A stretch of DNA of 64,000 bases from Phaeocystidibacter sp965659415 (GTDB taxonomy: Bacteria; Bacteroidota; Bacteroidia; Flavobacteriales; Schleiferiaceae), in NCBI GenBank assembly GCA_965659415.1, contig CBFHVA010000008.1, positions 74,288 to 138,287 of the forward strand, written 5' to 3'. This document shows positions 54,547 through 63,375 of this stretch, piece after piece. Position 1 is the first letter of the stretch, and each line of letters opens with the position of its first letter. Under the pieces are notes generated by a model. It was not told the origin of the DNA and made no database searches. It worked only from the letters and a program-made list of their open reading frames with translations. The translations under genes and the position numbers were made by a program.

Positions 54547-54921
54547 ATGGATATTCTTCTTGCCGTATTGATCGCCATCGTGTGCGCTCTACTCGTATTG
54601 ATCATCTTGGTTCAAAAGCCGAAAGGTCAAGGCTTGGGCTCATCGTTTGGTGGTGGATCTGCCAACTTATTGGGCGGAGTTCAAAAAACAAATAAGTTCT
54701 TAGATCAAGCTACATGGGGATTAGCTATTGCCCTTCTCGTATTGGTATTGATTACGAATGTAGGTGTAGTTGGAGATACGCAAGGTCCACAGGTACAGCA
54801 AGCACCTGATTCGCAAATTGACGATCAGCTCAATGAGGATAATTCCATTCCATTCCAAAGTCTTCCTCAGGGAGCAACGGGAGGCGCTATCGAGCAGCAA
54901 ATTGATCCTGTTGAAGAATAA
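54547..54921 (+). CDS. secG: Preprotein translocase subunit SecG
   Basis: Two TM helices (about 4-23 and 56-76) with the hallmark KPKGQGLGSSFGGGSANLLGG between them in part (GLGSSFGGG), and an acidic Gln/Pro-rich C-terminal extension of about 40 residues. Part of the SecYEG channel. 124 residues, somewhat longer than in E. coli, usual for the phylum. Confidence 0.93.
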   Translation: MDILLAVLIAIVCALLVLIILVQKPKGQGLGSSFGGGSANLLGGVQKTNKFLDQATWGLAIALLVLVLITNVGVVGDTQGPQVQQAPDSQIDDQLNEDNSIPFQSLPQGATGGAIEQQIDPVEE

Positions 54922-54943
54922 CTGACATTGTTTGTCAGACCAC

Positions 54944-54973
54944 AAAATGCCACCTCTGTCAGGGTGGCATTTT
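54944..54973 (+). terminator. Terminator after secG
   Basis: AAAATGCCACC and GGTGGCATTTT (11 bp) with an 8-base loop, followed by more T. Clear rho-independent type, before the groESL promoter region. Confidence 0.85.
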
Positions 54974-54989
54974 TTTATGCGCGAAACCT

Positions 54990-55017
54990 GCCAACCTGAA
55001 CGGTTTTGACGGTTGGC
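54990..55017 (+). promoter_or_regulatory. Inverted repeat upstream of groESL
   Basis: GCCAACC (54990-54996) and GGTTGGC (55011-55017) with 14 bases between, including TTTTGAC. It lies 72 bases before the groES ATG, where a heat-shock operator or -33 element may sit. No CIRCE element is present. Confidence 0.3.
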
Positions 55018-55088
55018 ATGTTTTGTGTCAAATGAGCAGCATTAAAGAATAAAATTAAGAAAAGGTCTAACCTAAAAATCAGATTCCA

Positions 55089-55376
55089 ATGGCAGACATT
55101 TCTATCCGCCCCATCGCAGGAACTAAGAACCGAGTAGTTGTAGAACCTGCAGAAGCTGAAACCAAAACGGCTTCAGGAATCATCATCCCTGATACTGCAA
55201 AAGAAAAGCCGCAACAAGGTATTGTTCGCGCAGTGAGTGAGGATGCTGAAGACGGAAAGCCAACGGTTAAAGCCGGTGATGTTGTTTTGTACGGAAAGTA
55301 CTCAGGAACAGAATTCAAGTATGAAGGTGGTGATTACCTCATCATGCGAGAGTCTGATATCCTCGCAATCATCTAA
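55089..55376 (+). CDS. groES: Co-chaperonin GroES
   Basis: 95-residue GroES: start ISIRPIAGTKNRVVVEP, mobile-loop ETKTASGIIIPDTAKEKP, GDVVLYGKYSGTEF and the end YLIMRESDILAII. Works as the lid of GroEL. 40 bases before groEL. Confidence 0.96.
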   Translation: MADISIRPIAGTKNRVVVEPAEAETKTASGIIIPDTAKEKPQQGIVRAVSEDAEDGKPTVKAGDVVLYGKYSGTEFKYEGGDYLIMRESDILAII

Positions 55377-55416
55377 GAGAATCCAAATAAAGTAAAACCT
55401 AAATACCTCAGGTAAA

Positions 55417-57060
55417 ATGGCAAAGAACATCGAATTTGATGTAATCGCTCGCGACGGAATTCGTCGGGGAGTTGACCAGTTGGCGAATGCAGTTAAAGTA
55501 ACATTGGGACCAAAAGGTAGAAACGTAGTAATTGAGAAATCTTTCGGTTCCCCAGCCGTAACAAAGGACGGTGTGAGCGTAGCTAAAGAGATCGAACTTG
55601 AAGACAAGTTGGAGAACCTCGGCGCTCAAATGGTGAAGGAAGTAGCATCCAAAACCGCTGATTTGGCGGGTGACGGAACTACAACGGCAACCGTTTTGGC
55701 TCAAGCGATTATCAACCACGGGTTGAAAAACGTTGCTGCCGGTGCAAATCCAATGGACCTAAAGCGCGGAATCGACAAGGCCGTTGAAGCTATTGTTGAG
55801 GAGCTTCGCAAGTTGAGCAAGGAAGTGGGCGACAATACAGAGAAGATTGAGCAAGTAGCTACCATTTCAGCGAATAACGACCCTGCAATCGGTAAACTCA
55901 TTGCCGAAGCTATGGCCAAGGTGAGCAAAGAGGGAGTAATCACCGTGGAAGAGGCTAAAGGAACCGACACGTATGTTGACGTGGTTGAGGGTATGCAGTT
56001 TGATCGCGGATACCTTTCTCCTTACTTCGTTACCGATACAGAGAAGATGCAAGCCGATATGGAGTCTCCACACATCTTAATTACTGATAAGAAGATCAGC
56101 ACCATGAAAGAGTTGCTTCCAATTTTGGAACCAGCGGCTCAGTCTGGAAAAGGCTTGGTGATTATTGCTGAAGATGTGGAAGGTGAAGCACTTGCAGCAC
56201 TCGTAGTAAACAAGCTTCGCGGTGGATTGAAAGTGGCGGCTGTGAAGGCCCCAGGTTTCGGCGACCGTAGAAAGGCAATGCTTGAGGATATCGCTATCCT
56301 AACCGGTGGAACCGTAATTTCTGAAGAGCGTGGCTTTACGCTTGAGAATGCAACCCTTGATATGTTGGGTACAGCAGAGAAAATTACCATCGATAAGGAT
56401 AACACCACGATCGTGAATGGTGTGGGTGCCAAGGAAGATATTCAAGCACGCGTGAATCAGATCAAGGCTCAAATTGAGTCTACTACCTCTGATTACGACC
56501 GCGAGAAACTTCAAGAGCGCCTAGCTAAACTGGCTGGCGGTGTGGCCGTACTTTATGTAGGTGCTGCTTCCGAAGTTGAGATGAAGGAGAAGAAAGATCG
56601 CGTTGACGATGCCTTGGCCGCTACTCGTGCTGCCATTGAAGAAGGTATTGTCCCTGGTGGTGGCGTAGCCCTTGTTCGTGTAAGCGACGCTATTGCTGAA
56701 TTAACCGGAGATAACGATGATCAGACCACGGGTATCCAAATCGTATACCGCGCAGTTGAAGAACCCCTTCGTCAGATTGTAGCCAACGCAGGTCTTGAAG
56801 GAAGTGTAGTGGTTTCTAAAGTGAAGGAAGGCGAGGGCGACTTCGGTTTCAATGCCAAAACGGATGAGTACACCAACATGTACGAGTCGGGTATTATCGA
56901 TCCAACTAAAGTGACACGTGTTGCTTTGGAGAATGCAGCTTCTGTATCGGGATTGGTACTGACCACGGAGGCGGCAATCACCGAAATTCCAGCTGAGAAT
57001 GATGGTGCTGCCGCAGCTGCTGCCGCTGGAATGGGTGGCGGAATGCCAGGAATGATGTAA
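55417..57060 (+). CDS. groEL: Chaperonin GroEL
   Basis: 547-residue chaperonin: ATP-binding VTLGPKGRNVVIEKSFG in part, DGVSVAKEIEL, GDGTTTATVLAQ, and the C-terminal GGM tail (GMGGGMPGMM). Highly adapted codon use, as expected for a heavily expressed gene. Terminator at 57085. Confidence 0.98.
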   Translation: MAKNIEFDVIARDGIRRGVDQLANAVKVTLGPKGRNVVIEKSFGSPAVTKDGVSVAKEIELEDKLENLGAQMVKEVASKTADLAGDGTTTATVLAQAIINHGLKNVAAGANPMDLKRGIDKAVEAIVEELRKLSKEVGDNTEKIEQVATISANNDPAIGKLIAEAMAKVSKEGVITVEEAKGTDTYVDVVEGMQFDRGYLSPYFVTDTEKMQADMESPHILITDKKISTMKELLPILEPAAQSGKGLVIIAEDVEGEALAALVVNKLRGGLKVAAVKAPGFGDRRKAMLEDIAILTGGTVISEERGFTLENATLDMLGTAEKITIDKDNTTIVNGVGAKEDIQARVNQIKAQIESTTSDYDREKLQERLAKLAGGVAVLYVGAASEVEMKEKKDRVDDALAATRAAIEEGIVPGGGVALVRVSDAIAELTGDNDDQTTGIQIVYRAVEEPLRQIVANAGLEGSVVVSKVKEGEGDFGFNAKTDEYTNMYESGIIDPTKVTRVALENAASVSGLVLTTEAAITEIPAENDGAAAAAAAGMGGGMPGMM

Positions 57061-57084
57061 TTCGTCCTTTCATTATAATTAGAT

Positions 57085-57106
57085 AAGCCCCGCAATTGCG
57101 GGGCTT
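57085..57106 (+). terminator. groEL terminator
   Basis: AAGCCCCGC, loop AATT, GCGGGGCTT followed by TTTCTTTA. The perfect 9-bp stem may also serve the convergent M23 gene. Confidence 0.87.
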
Positions 57107-57128
57107 TTTCTTTATTGAGACGAAGTGT

Positions 57129-58418
57129 TTAATTGGAAGTGGACGTGCTATCAACTTCGATAGTAAGCTGGTCTAGTTCGGTTTTTAATGGATTCATAAA
57201 TCCTATGAACTCAGCCTTTAGTTCGTCATTTATCGGTTCGGCATCTGGAAGCTCCTGGCGAAGTGGATCAACCTGAACACCGTTTTTCCAGAATCGATAA
57301 CAAACATGCGGGCCAGTGGCTAGTCCAGTGGAACCTACATAGCCAATCACATCGCCTTGCTGTACTCGAACACCTTCTTTGATGCCCGAAGCAAACCGAC
57401 TCATGTGTAAGTATTGGGTGCTGTAAACTGAATTGTGGCGGACTTTCACATAATTGCCATTTCCACTGGTATAACCAACCCGGCTCACTACACCATCTGC
57501 TGTGCTCAGGATTGGCGTGCCAGTTGGTGCGGCGTAATCTGTTCCTAAATGTGCTTTCCATCTCTTTTGCACAGGGTGGAAACGCCTGCGCGAGTAACGT
57601 GAGGAAATTCGACCGTAGGCTAATGGAGCGCGAAGAAAGGCCTTTCGCAATGACGCCCCTTCTTCATCGAAGTATTCCCATGTTCCATAGGTTCGGTCCT
57701 CAAAACCGAAAGCATACTCATCGGTTCCCATGTGATTGAGTCGAGCGGCGATGATTTTCCCCGTGCTAACAAAAACGGTATCATCTATGTATTCTTCCTC
57801 AAATACTACTCGGTAGGTATCGCCGGCTTGCAATCGGAAGAAATCGATAGTCCAAGCGTAAATTTCACTAAGGCGAACCGCTAGAACTGGACTTACATTT
57901 TCACGCTGTAGGGACATATATAAACTGCCTTCAATGACTCCGGCCACTTCTCTGCGACGAACTTGAATTTCTCGCTGACCTTTTTCGATAAAAATGGAAT
58001 CGGTCAGATGGAATACCACGTAATTCGTCAAACTCTCTTCATACACCAAGTAATCCACAGAAGCGGTTGAATCTCTTCGTTGAAACACGCGATACTGCTT
58101 GTCTACGCGGATATATCGAATATTAAAAACCGTATCAAATTTGGCCAACTCAATTACAGCTTGTGGCGAAACGCCGTATCTATCCAGCAACACTCCAAAG
58201 GTCTCTCCAGATTTAACCTTGTCAGTCGTCATGTCGTACTCCTCGAGAGAGATTCCATAAAGCGCTTTGGCTTCCGTTGAGTCTTGAATGATCTCGGACT
58301 TTGAGGAGGTGCTAATCGAGGTTTCTTCCGGTAAATACTGTGAGATGGCAGCAATGGCGATTACACCGAGCAATCCGCTTATCACTGCAAATCGGATGGT
58401 GGTCCTTTTCCACTTCAT
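57129..58418 (-). CDS. M23 family peptidoglycan endopeptidase, membrane-anchored, with His-to-Cys ligand change
   Basis: N-terminal TM helix (about 9-26), a LysM/OapA-like region (about 65-200), then an M23 (LytM) domain: HLGTDYAAP (H290, D294), QYLHMS (H338) and GPHVCYRFW (H371, C373). In LytM-type enzymes the last pair is HxH, the second His binding zinc; here it is Cys, which could also bind zinc. Cuts peptide cross-links during growth, or acts as an EnvC-like activator. It starts 1 base after the dioxygenase stop. Confidence 0.87.
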   Translation of the reverse strand: MKWKRTTIRFAVISGLLGVIAIAAISQYLPEETSISTSSKSEIIQDSTEAKALYGISLEEYDMTTDKVKSGETFGVLLDRYGVSPQAVIELAKFDTVFNIRYIRVDKQYRVFQRRDSTASVDYLVYEESLTNYVVFHLTDSIFIEKGQREIQVRRREVAGVIEGSLYMSLQRENVSPVLAVRLSEIYAWTIDFFRLQAGDTYRVVFEEEYIDDTVFVSTGKIIAARLNHMGTDEYAFGFEDRTYGTWEYFDEEGASLRKAFLRAPLAYGRISSRYSRRRFHPVQKRWKAHLGTDYAAPTGTPILSTADGVVSRVGYTSGNGNYVKVRHNSVYSTQYLHMSRFASGIKEGVRVQQGDVIGYVGSTGLATGPHVCYRFWKNGVQVDPLRQELPDAEPINDELKAEFIGFMNPLKTELDQLTIEVDSTSTSN

Positions 58419-58419
58419 T

Positions 58420-59385
58420 CTATCGTGGCTTCAAGTCTTCTAACACATCATTAACCCATCCACGACCCCATTCGTCCATTTCATTCTGGCTCCATATTTC
58501 GGGGTAGAAAATTCGCTTTTGGAACCTTGGGGGCAGGTATTTTTGCCAATTCGTACCTCCAGTGGCGCGCACGTCTTCATCTCTTCGTGCTAAGTATCGG
58601 ACGGCTGAACGGTAGTGTTCTAAAGGCCAATTGATGTTGACATTCACATCGAGTTGCTTGAACTGCTTAATGAGTTCTGCATCTTTTTGATCTTCAGGAT
58701 TGAGTGATTTGAACTTTTGCCAAAGCGTTGAATTTCGCCATCGCATTCCCATGCGGATGAGCTCATCGCTATATTTTTCTTCGAACTGCTTGAGAGTAAG
58801 CGTCTTTTGTCCGTTATCTGCAATGGTAGCTCCCTCTTGCCAGTAGATGTGCTTGTACATCTCTTCGATGTCGGAGTCAACAGAAAAGCGATCTCGTTCT
58901 GTGGACTTTACCAACCGAACAAAATCGGTAGAAGCAATTTCAATCATTCTATACTGGACGCTCTGGAATCCACTGGCTGGGATGAGCGCCATTCTGAATT
59001 GCAAGAATTGCTCACGGTCCATTCCGTCAACCATTACATTGAACGAGTGGGTGAGGGCTTCGAAGTAGCGATTCATCCTTCTCACTTTTTCGGTGAGGAA
59101 AGAAACAGTGACGTCCTTGGCGTTTTTAACTTGTTTCAGCTCATGGAGTGTGAGTTTGAAATACAACTCCGTGATTTGGTGATACATGATGAAGATTTCC
59201 TCATCGGGGATTGGCGTTCGAGGAGTTTGTAGACTCAAAAGAGTGTCCAGGTGAATGTAATCCCAGTAGGTTATGTAGTCTGCGTAAAGCAAACCGTCTA
59301 AGAACGCGAGAAGCTCCTGACCAGACGCATGGTACTTTTCGGAGAGTTTCCCGATACGATCTTTTAGGTCGTCGCTGAATTCCAT
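58420..59385 (-). CDS. Tryptophan 2,3-dioxygenase family heme protein
   Basis: 321 residues of the TDO fold. Family landmarks: FIMYHQITELYFKLTLHEL (distal His region), FRMALIPASGFQSVQYRMIE, and a C-terminal stretch with LEHYRSAVRYL, in which the His is the likely heme ligand, and ATGGTNWQKYL. Enzymes of this kind open the indole ring of Trp to N-formylkynurenine. No kynurenine-pathway neighbours are present, so the substrate is not certain. The M23 peptidase gene follows after 1 base. Confidence 0.85.
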   Translation of the reverse strand: MEFSDDLKDRIGKLSEKYHASGQELLAFLDGLLYADYITYWDYIHLDTLLSLQTPRTPIPDEEIFIMYHQITELYFKLTLHELKQVKNAKDVTVSFLTEKVRRMNRYFEALTHSFNVMVDGMDREQFLQFRMALIPASGFQSVQYRMIEIASTDFVRLVKSTERDRFSVDSDIEEMYKHIYWQEGATIADNGQKTLTLKQFEEKYSDELIRMGMRWRNSTLWQKFKSLNPEDQKDAELIKQFKQLDVNVNINWPLEHYRSAVRYLARRDEDVRATGGTNWQKYLPPRFQKRIFYPEIWSQNEMDEWGRGWVNDVLEDLKPR

Positions 59386-59422
59386 GATCGCTCAAGTGAT
59401 TTGGGCGAATGTACAAACTTTT

Positions 59423-59453
59423 ACGCCCTTCTGAATCGTATCCAGAAGGGCGT
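59423..59453. terminator. Hairpin between DUF3108 gene and the dioxygenase gene
   Basis: ACGCCCTTCTG (59423-59433) and CAGAAGGGCGT (59443-59453), 11 bp perfect, 9-base loop. No long T run on the minus strand, the direction of the neighbouring genes, so termination efficiency there is unclear. Confidence 0.6.
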
Positions 59454-59483
59454 TTATCTTACTTTAACTAATAATTGAATGGC

Positions 59484-60305
59484 CTATTTCAAATTTAGAG
59501 GATGTGCAAGTCCAGCGTATCCGCTTAAATCTACCTTAACGCTGCCTACAGCAAGCTCTGATTGAAGGCGAACTGGAATTCGGTTCTTGTCGTCACTTAC
59601 CCAGATGGTCATGGTTTCTTTCCCTTTGAATACACGTCCTTCTTGAACGATAGGCATGAACTTCATACAATCTATTTCAAAGTCGTCGAGTTCAACCGAT
59701 TCTACACCCATGTACTTGAGACGGAAAGGGAAGTGTTCATGATCGAGGAAAACATCAATCTTTACTTCATCTCCTACTCGGATGCCGTTTATGTCCATGT
59801 TTCTAGCGAAGTAGAAAGCTGAGAAGATATCTTGCATCGACTGCTCGAAAGTAAAGACACTGTCTTTTACATAGGTATCGCGTGCGCGTTGGTTATCATC
59901 ATCAAAGAAGATATGTCGATCAATTAGATAACCTCCTTCATCAATATCTCGGATAAACTCAACAGGTAGCATGGTAGCCGTATCGATGTACGTTTCATAT
60001 CGATCACGAGTGCGGAAGAACCAGTCGGTCATGCCTGTAGTGCGACCCGTACCTATCATGTGGTATACTTGTTTGTTTCTGCGAAGTAGGTGTTGCTTAA
60101 TCTCCAACGTAGCTTCGCCTGCTTTCACAAGACCGTATCGAATATTATAATCCAACTGTTCGCCGACTTCGAAAGCCATTTCTCCTTGAGAGATGGATGT
60201 GAAAGTTTGGGTTGTGTCAGAATACAGACCTGCTGATAAAGACAAGCCCATAATCTGAAGCCCAATCAATGCGGAAATGGTGTGTATTCTTTTCATAACC
60301 TTCAT
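59484..60305 (-). CDS. DUF3108 domain protein, secreted
   Basis: Signal peptide (about 1-25) then a beta-rich domain of the DUF3108 family: FEVGEQLDYNIRYGLVKAGEATLEI, DWFFRTRDRYETYID and FKGKETMTIWVSDDKNRIPVRLQ, each seen in part. Likely in the periplasm or outer membrane; role unknown. The first ATG (60305) gives MKVMKRIHTIS; the second (M4, 60296) is also possible. Confidence 0.85.
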   Translation of the reverse strand: MKVMKRIHTISALIGLQIMGLSLSAGLYSDTTQTFTSISQGEMAFEVGEQLDYNIRYGLVKAGEATLEIKQHLLRRNKQVYHMIGTGRTTGMTDWFFRTRDRYETYIDTATMLPVEFIRDIDEGGYLIDRHIFFDDDNQRARDTYVKDSVFTFEQSMQDIFSAFYFARNMDINGIRVGDEVKIDVFLDHEHFPFRLKYMGVESVELDDFEIDCMKFMPIVQEGRVFKGKETMTIWVSDDKNRIPVRLQSELAVGSVKVDLSGYAGLAHPLNLK

Positions 60306-60338
60306 ATTTGTATTAACTCCGATACAAATCCAATTCTT

Positions 60339-61409
60339 GTGCCAGAAACCGGAAAACCTTTAAATGGACAACGAATTCTCTTTTCTGTTTTGAATTGGGG
60401 GCTTGGGCATGCCACGCGTTCTAGTGTTCTGATTGAGGCGTTATTGAATCGAGGAGCAGAAGTTCATATAGCAAGTGATGGCGACTCGCTTCGTGTATTA
60501 GAACTTCAATTTCCTCAAGCGAAATGCCATATTTTTCCATCTTACCATGTGAAGTATTCCACAGGCGGGGTGAGTGTTTTTGCGATGTTGTTGCAAGCGG
60601 CTGGCTCTCTGCGGACGATGCGGAAGGAACAAGCTCAATTAAAGTACTTGCATAAACTGCACTGTTTCACTGGAATAATTTCAGACAATAGACCTGCTAG
60701 TTGGTTAGGTGGAATTCCATCCGTTTACCTCACTCATCAAGTGCGCATCAAAGCTGGAAAATGGTCTGCTCTACTCACGAATCAACATGCTCGTTTGTAT
60801 CGAAAATTCTCTGAAGTGTGGGTTCCAGATAGTGAGGAGAGCACGCTGAGTGGTGAGCTTTCAGAACACGTAAATACCAAACAGGCTCATCGTTATATAG
60901 GATGGTTGTCGAGGTTAGAACGGGTTGCGGATTTTAAAACGAAATACGACTGGGCAGTGGTGTTAAGCGGTCCGGAGCCCTCAAGATCACAATGGGAAGC
61001 GGAAATGTTGGCCCAATGCGAAAGTTGGCCTAGTGAAAATGGAGTGATTGTTCGAGGCAAACCGCAAGCAGAGAAGATGGATGTTTCCCTAAAGGTAGAA
61101 GTGATTGATTATTTAGATGAACAAGCCCTGTCCAAGCTCTATGCCCAATCGGAATTAATCATTGCGAGAAGTGGATATTCCACGTTAATGGATCTTGCAA
61201 GACTCAATCAAAAGGCGTTGTTGATACCTACGCCTGGTCAACCGGAACAAGAATATTTGGCCGATTCAATTCAGATTGAAGGCTGGAAATTTGTGCGCCA
61301 GCATGAGTTAGATGCCACTGCAATTGCGCATGTGAAAAACGGGCACTCTCCGAAGCTAGAAAGTCCAAAATGGCCAGCTGACTTATTTCGACTTTTTGAG
61401 GGTAAATGA
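60339..61409 (+). CDS. MurG-like glycosyltransferase (GT28-type fold)
   Basis: N-terminal motif ILFSVLNWGLGHATRSSVLI with the GLGH loop, and C-terminal donor-binding IIARSGYSTLMDLARLNQKALLIPTPGQPEQEYLA in part (RSGYSTLMDLA). These are features of MurG/UGT-type glycosyltransferases using UDP-sugars; the acceptor is unknown, possibly a lipid or surface glycan. The GTG at 60339 is preferred to the GTG at 60282, which would overlap the divergent DUF3108 start. The 3' end overlaps the convergent kinase gene by 27 bases. Confidence 0.8.
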   Translation: MPETGKPLNGQRILFSVLNWGLGHATRSSVLIEALLNRGAEVHIASDGDSLRVLELQFPQAKCHIFPSYHVKYSTGGVSVFAMLLQAAGSLRTMRKEQAQLKYLHKLHCFTGIISDNRPASWLGGIPSVYLTHQVRIKAGKWSALLTNQHARLYRKFSEVWVPDSEESTLSGELSEHVNTKQAHRYIGWLSRLERVADFKTKYDWAVVLSGPEPSRSQWEAEMLAQCESWPSENGVIVRGKPQAEKMDVSLKVEVIDYLDEQALSKLYAQSELIIARSGYSTLMDLARLNQKALLIPTPGQPEQEYLADSIQIEGWKFVRQHELDATAIAHVKNGHSPKLESPKWPADLFRLFEGK

Positions 61410-62429
61410 GAAAGTGGATCCTACGTCAGAGGTGCTTCGAACGTTGATAGTTTGCTTGTGGGAGTCGATGATGTGCTTCACGATGGCTAGGCCCAAGCCA
61501 CTTCCGCCCACATCTCTTGAGCGACTTTTATCCACTCGATAGAATCTTTCGAAAATTCGGGGCACATCTGTTTCGGGGATGCCCATTCCATTGTCGGCTA
61601 CTTCCACGAGGTATTTATCGTCCATGTCAAAGATGCCCACTTCCACGTAGCCTTTTTCGTTGCCATATTTAATGGCATTAGCTACGAGATTTGCTAGAAC
61701 CTGCTCAATCCGGTGCGGATCCCCATCAACTAGAATGGGCTTGTCGTATTCTTTTTTGAATACGAGCTTGATCTTCTTGGCATCCGCTTTTTCCTCAAGC
61801 ATTTCGAATACGTCGCTCGAAACCTTAACGATATCGAAGGGCTGCATGCGAATGTCCATCACCCCTACTTCAAGCTTGTTCAGCACATCCATGTCTTGAA
61901 CCAAGTTGATCATTCGCTCCACGCTCTTGTTGGCGCGAGCGATGTATTTTTTATTGATATTGGGATCATCCATCCCTCCGTCCATCAAGGTTAAGATGTA
62001 ACCTTGAATGTTGAAGATTGGAGTTTTTAGTTCGTGGGATACGTTGCCGATGAACTCTCGGCGGAAGGTTTCTCGTTCTTTGAGGTCGCGAATAACCGCC
62101 TCTCGCTCTTCGGCCCATTCAGACACTTCGCGTTCTACCATCTTTAAATCAGAAGAGCGTGCTACCAAATCCTCCTCTTCATCTGAGCCCAGTTTGAGCT
62201 CGTGGATGTTTTTGTAGATGAGCTTGACCTTTTCGTAGATAAATTGGTGGATGACGAATCGGGAGGCGAAAAAGGTTAAGGCACTGACGCCGATGAAAAG
62301 GCTCAATGTAATGGTCCAGTAAAAGGTATATGCCATTACCAAAGTACCTAACCAATAGCCCAAGGCGCTGAGAAAACCAACAGCCAAGGCTACGAGAGCG
62401 GCAAGTACTTCGGGCTTATTGAGCTGCAT
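61383..62429 (-). CDS. PhoR-like sensor histidine kinase
   Basis: Two TM helices (about 10-32 and 36-58) with a short loop, then HisKA (FIGNVSHELKTP, His132) and HATPase_c (N box VLANLVANAIKYGNEKG, G1 ADNGMGIPE, G2 GGSGLGLAIVKHI). No PAS domain is seen. PhoR-like naming rests on similarity and on the OmpR/PhoB-type partner 3 bases upstream. Confidence 0.88.
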   Translation of the reverse strand: MQLNKPEVLAALVALAVGFLSALGYWLGTLVMAYTFYWTITLSLFIGVSALTFFASRFVIHQFIYEKVKLIYKNIHELKLGSDEEEDLVARSSDLKMVEREVSEWAEEREAVIRDLKERETFRREFIGNVSHELKTPIFNIQGYILTLMDGGMDDPNINKKYIARANKSVERMINLVQDMDVLNKLEVGVMDIRMQPFDIVKVSSDVFEMLEEKADAKKIKLVFKKEYDKPILVDGDPHRIEQVLANLVANAIKYGNEKGYVEVGIFDMDDKYLVEVADNGMGIPETDVPRIFERFYRVDKSRSRDVGGSGLGLAIVKHIIDSHKQTINVRSTSDVGSTFSFTLKKSK

Positions 62430-62432
62430 GAA

Positions 62433-63119
62433 CTAGTCCTCGAATTTGTAGCCTACACCTTTAATGGTTCGGATTTTATCGTCACCAATTTTCTCTCTTA
62501 GCTTTCGAATGTGGACATCAATAGTACGGCCGCCCACAATGACGTCGGTGCCCCAGATTTTGTCCATGATTTCTTCTCGAGAAAACACCTTTCCAGGGCG
62601 AGAAGCAAGTAGCGAGAGTAGTTCGAACTCCTTGCGAGGGAGGTCTAGTTTTTTATCGTTCAGTCGTACCTGATACTTTTCTTGATCAATGACTAAGTCG
62701 CCAAACTGAACCGTACTTGATTTGTCTTCTTCCTGATTGCCAATGCGACGCAGTAAAGCCCGGATTCGAGAAATGAGCACTTTGGGCTTGATGGGCTTGG
62801 TGATGTAATCATCGGCTCCTGCTTCAAACCCGGCTACCTGACTGTAATCCTCTCCCCGCGCTGTGAGGAAGGCTATGAGGGTGCCATCTAATTCTGGGAT
62901 TTTGCGAAGCACATCACAGGTTTCGATTCCGTCCATCCCCGGCATCATTACATCCAATAAGATGAGGTGTGGTTTGTGCTTCTTGGCCTTTTCAATGGCT
63001 GTTTCGCCGTTGTTAGCCGTTTTGATTTTAAATCCTTCCTTTTCGAGGTTATACCCTACAAACTCTAGGATATCTGGCTCGTCGTCTACCAGTAAAATCT
63101 TAAAATCACTCGTTTCCAT
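62433..63119 (-). CDS. PhoB/OmpR-type response regulator
   Basis: Receiver (DD at 12-13, Asp56 in LILLDVMMPGMDG, Lys in YITKPIKPKVL) and winged-helix domain (GKVFSREEIMDKIWG, RTIDVHIRKLREKIG). 228 residues. Cotranscribed with the kinase; may recognise the repeats in front of the divergent lipoprotein gene (inference). Confidence 0.92.
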   Translation of the reverse strand: METSDFKILLVDDEPDILEFVGYNLEKEGFKIKTANNGETAIEKAKKHKPHLILLDVMMPGMDGIETCDVLRKIPELDGTLIAFLTARGEDYSQVAGFEAGADDYITKPIKPKVLISRIRALLRRIGNQEEDKSSTVQFGDLVIDQEKYQVRLNDKKLDLPRKEFELLSLLASRPGKVFSREEIMDKIWGTDVIVGGRTIDVHIRKLREKIGDDKIRTIKGVGYKFED

Positions 63120-63203
63120 ATATACTATGGTATAGGTAATGGTTTATGCCGAAAGGCAACATTGAGTGTCAAAAGTAGGCAATATTCCATCTGCACCCCG
63201 CTC

Positions 63204-63220
63204 TTAACAATTCCTTAAAG
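63204..63220 (+). promoter_or_regulatory. PhoP-box-like direct repeat, distal
   Basis: TTAACA (63204-63209), 5 bases, TTAAAG (63215-63220): two hexamers spaced 11 bp, the layout of PhoP boxes in Bacillus (TTAACA repeats). A further TAACA follows after another 5 bases. Confidence 0.35.
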
Positions 63221-63298
63221 ATAGGTAACAAAAATTGCCATTTACAGGAGATAATCATGGAAATGACCTGTTGAAAACGAGTGAAGTTTCAATTTGAG

Positions 63299-63315
63299 TT
63301 AACAAGCGCTTAACC
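63299..63315 (+). promoter_or_regulatory. PhoP-box-like direct repeat, proximal
   Basis: TTAACA (63299-63304), 5 bases, TTAACC (63310-63315). It ends 9 bases before AACCTTTG (63325-63332), a near match to the -7 box, so it occupies the -33 region, as expected for an activator-type Pho promoter. The rest of 63120-63375 holds no other gene-like content. Confidence 0.4.
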
Positions 63316-63375
63316 TTATAGCCGAACCTTTGCACCGTTCGAAACACATAATTCATTCAGTAAACAATTCTTGAA

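Noticed and set aside
55020..55088. CIRCE element for groESL
   Set aside because: No TTAGCACTC...GAGTGCTAA pattern is present upstream of groES.
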